6,889 nucleotides of DNA from the NCBI GenBank assembly GCA_002396085.1, contig DGWI01000031.1, forward strand, positions 1 through 6,889, in the 5' to 3' direction. The number at the start of each line of letters is the position of its first letter. Position 1 is the stretch's first letter. Shown here piece by piece: positions 5,562 through 6,889 of the stretch. The stretch is from Porphyromonadaceae bacterium UBA4262 (GTDB lineage: Bacteria; Bacteroidota; Bacteroidia; Bacteroidales; Muribaculaceae). Position numbers and translations under genes: made by a program. The notes under the pieces were generated by a model. It ran no database searches, was not told the DNA's origin, and saw only the letters and a list, made by a program, of their open reading frames with translations.

Positions 5562-6889
5562 ATGGCAGAAAACAGAAAACGACTGTTCGACATGTTTGCG
5601 CCCGTGACTCCTGAGGAGTGGCGCGCAAAGGCCGAGGTTGACCTGAAAGGTGCAGACTTCGACAAGAAAATGGTATGGCGAACAAACGAAGGTTTCAATG
5701 TCCAACCCCTGTATCGTGGTGTCGACATCAAGGACCTGAAGGCCACCGAGTCACTGCCCGGTGAGTATCCTTTTGTACGTGGCACACGCACCAACAACAA
5801 TTGGGCAGTGCGTCAGAACATCAACATCGAGGACGAGGCTCAAGCCAATGCCAAGGCACGCGAGATCCTGGGCAAGGGCGTAACCTCACTCGGACTCAAG
5901 GCTAACGCCGACACCAATCTAGAGGTGCTGCTGGCAGGCATTGACCTGAACAAGGTTGAAATCAACTTGATCAATTGCCCCAAGTGCGCATTGGCACTTA
6001 CTCAGAAACTGGTGGCGATAATTCAGGCAGCCGGAGCCGAGGAGAATTTCCGTGGTTCGGTAACGTTCAACCCCTTCAAGCGCAACTTTAAGCATGGCAC
6101 CGCCTTCCCTGGCGACATCGTGGCTATGGCCAGCGACCTGCTCAAGGCAGCCGCTCCCGTCAAGGGCCTGCGTGTGCTCAGTGTTGACTCAATCATTCTG
6201 AACAACGCTGGTGCTTATATCTATCAAGAGTTGGGTTACGCCTTGGCATGGGGCAACGAGTGGATGGCTCAACTGACCGATGCTGGTTTCAGCGCTCAGG
6301 AAGTGGCTACCCGCATCAAGTTCAACATGGGCATCTCGACCATCTACTTCATGGAGATTGCTAAGTTCCGTGCTGCACGTCAGTTGTGGGCTCAGATTGT
6401 CAAACAATATGGTCCCGAGTGCGACTGCGCTTGCAAGATGGTGGTTAATGCCGAGACCACTCTGTTCAACCACACAGTCTATGATAGTTATGTCAACCTG
6501 CTGCGCACTCAGACTGAGGCCATGAGTGCTGCTCTGGCTGGTGTCGACTCGATTGTTGTCACTCCGTTTGACGCTTGCTACAAGCCCAGCGACGACTTCA
6601 GCGAGCGCATCGCCCGCAACCAGCAGATCATGCTGCAAGAGGAGAGCCACCTGGACAAGGTGACAGATCCTGCAGGCGGTTCCTACTATGTGGAGATGCT
6701 CACCGCATCACTGGCTCAGGAGGCTTGGAAACTCTTCCTCGAGGTTGAGGACAAGGGTGGCTTCAAAGCCGAATTGGACAACTGCGACATCATCAACGCC
6801 GTCAACGCCAGTGCTACTGCACGCTTTGACAAGGTTGCCAAGCGCAAAGAGCAACTGCTGGGTACCAACCAGTTCCCCAACTTCACCGA
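5562..6889 (+). CDS. mutA: Methylmalonyl-CoA mutase small (beta) subunit, N-terminal part
   Basis: The frame is open from ATG 5562-5564 to the right edge, giving 442 codons of a protein that is usually a little over 600 residues. MutA pairs with the cobalamin-binding MutB to interconvert succinyl-CoA and methylmalonyl-CoA, a cytoplasmic step of propionate formation in Bacteroidales. The TIM-barrel mutase domain is recognised by YPFVRGTRTNNNWAVRQNI (69-87), NAGAYIYQELGYALAWG (215-231), MEIAKFRAARQLW (264-276) and TDPAGGSYYVE (368-378). The catalytic subunit's TMYxxRPW block is missing, and aligning its YHMxEAGA block with residues 211-218 puts isoleucine where the active-site histidine lies. 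Both agree with the non-catalytic small subunit. mutB is expected downstream, outside the window. An A/T-rich leader precedes the ATG. The gene diverges from iorA across 266 bases. It has cysteine groups at 139/142 and 287/289/291 of unknown meaning. Confidence 0.92.
   Translation, partial: MAENRKRLFDMFAPVTPEEWRAKAEVDLKGADFDKKMVWRTNEGFNVQPLYRGVDIKDLKATESLPGEYPFVRGTRTNNNWAVRQNINIEDEAQANAKAREILGKGVTSLGLKANADTNLEVLLAGIDLNKVEINLINCPKCALALTQKLVAIIQAAGAEENFRGSVTFNPFKRNFKHGTAFPGDIVAMASDLLKAAAPVKGLRVLSVDSIILNNAGAYIYQELGYALAWGNEWMAQLTDAGFSAQEVATRIKFNMGISTIYFMEIAKFRAARQLWAQIVKQYGPECDCACKMVVNAETTLFNHTVYDSYVNLLRTQTEAMSAALAGVDSIVVTPFDACYKPSDDFSERIARNQQIMLQEESHLDKVTDPAGGSYYVEMLTASLAQEAWKLFLEVEDKGGFKAELDNCDIINAVNASATARFDKVAKRKEQLLGTNQFPNFT

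Noticed and set aside
6189..6650. 153-codon minus-strand frame
   Set aside because: It is antisense to mutA in a region with clear mutase motifs.

Overview
The window looks like a chromosomal segment of a Bacteroidales bacterium (Prevotella or Muribaculaceae type). The grounds are the match to the Bacteroidota promoter consensus (TAnnTTTG, with TTTG about 20 bases upstream) before two genes, the lack of clear Shine-Dalgarno sequences with A/T-rich leaders instead, a C-terminal dockerin-like tail of the kind common on secreted Bacteroidales proteins, and the forms of IorA and MutA present. The genus is not settled by the sequence.

Layout. Bases 1-85 hold the last codons of a plus-strand gene ending in a dockerin-like motif. 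Bases 86-319 are a convergent intergenic region with two terminator hairpins, one per strand, whose tails meet in a perfect 16-bp palindrome. Bases 320-5295 hold four genes, all on the minus strand, in transcription order: iorA, iorB, a class I/II PLP aminotransferase, and a CoA-transferase of the 4-hydroxybutyrate/butyryl-CoA family. Gaps between them are 69, 21+43+26 (with a long hairpin) and 27 bases, so they are probably one operon read from a promoter near 5340-5371. Bases 5296-5561 are a divergent promoter region. From 5562 to the right edge runs the first 442 codons of mutA, the small subunit of methylmalonyl-CoA mutase, on the plus strand.

How the genes fit together (inference). The aminotransferase turns an amino acid, most likely aromatic or branched, into its 2-oxo acid. 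IorAB oxidatively decarboxylates the 2-oxo acid to an acyl-CoA while reducing ferredoxin. The CoA-transferase then moves CoA from the acyl-CoA to an acceptor such as acetate, releasing the free acid and keeping the thioester energy. The three activities make a complete amino acid to short acid route, reversible in principle. The divergent mutA belongs to the succinate-propionate pathway, so the CoA-transferase could alternatively serve propionyl-CoA.

I see no mobile element, CRISPR array, tRNA, rRNA or clear riboswitch. The genes are recognisable metabolic families. The less ordinary elements are small: an exact 8-bp-period repeat between iorA and iorB, a 16-bp-arm hairpin before the aminotransferase, the shared sequence of the two divergent promoters, and the absence of a ferredoxin domain from IorA.
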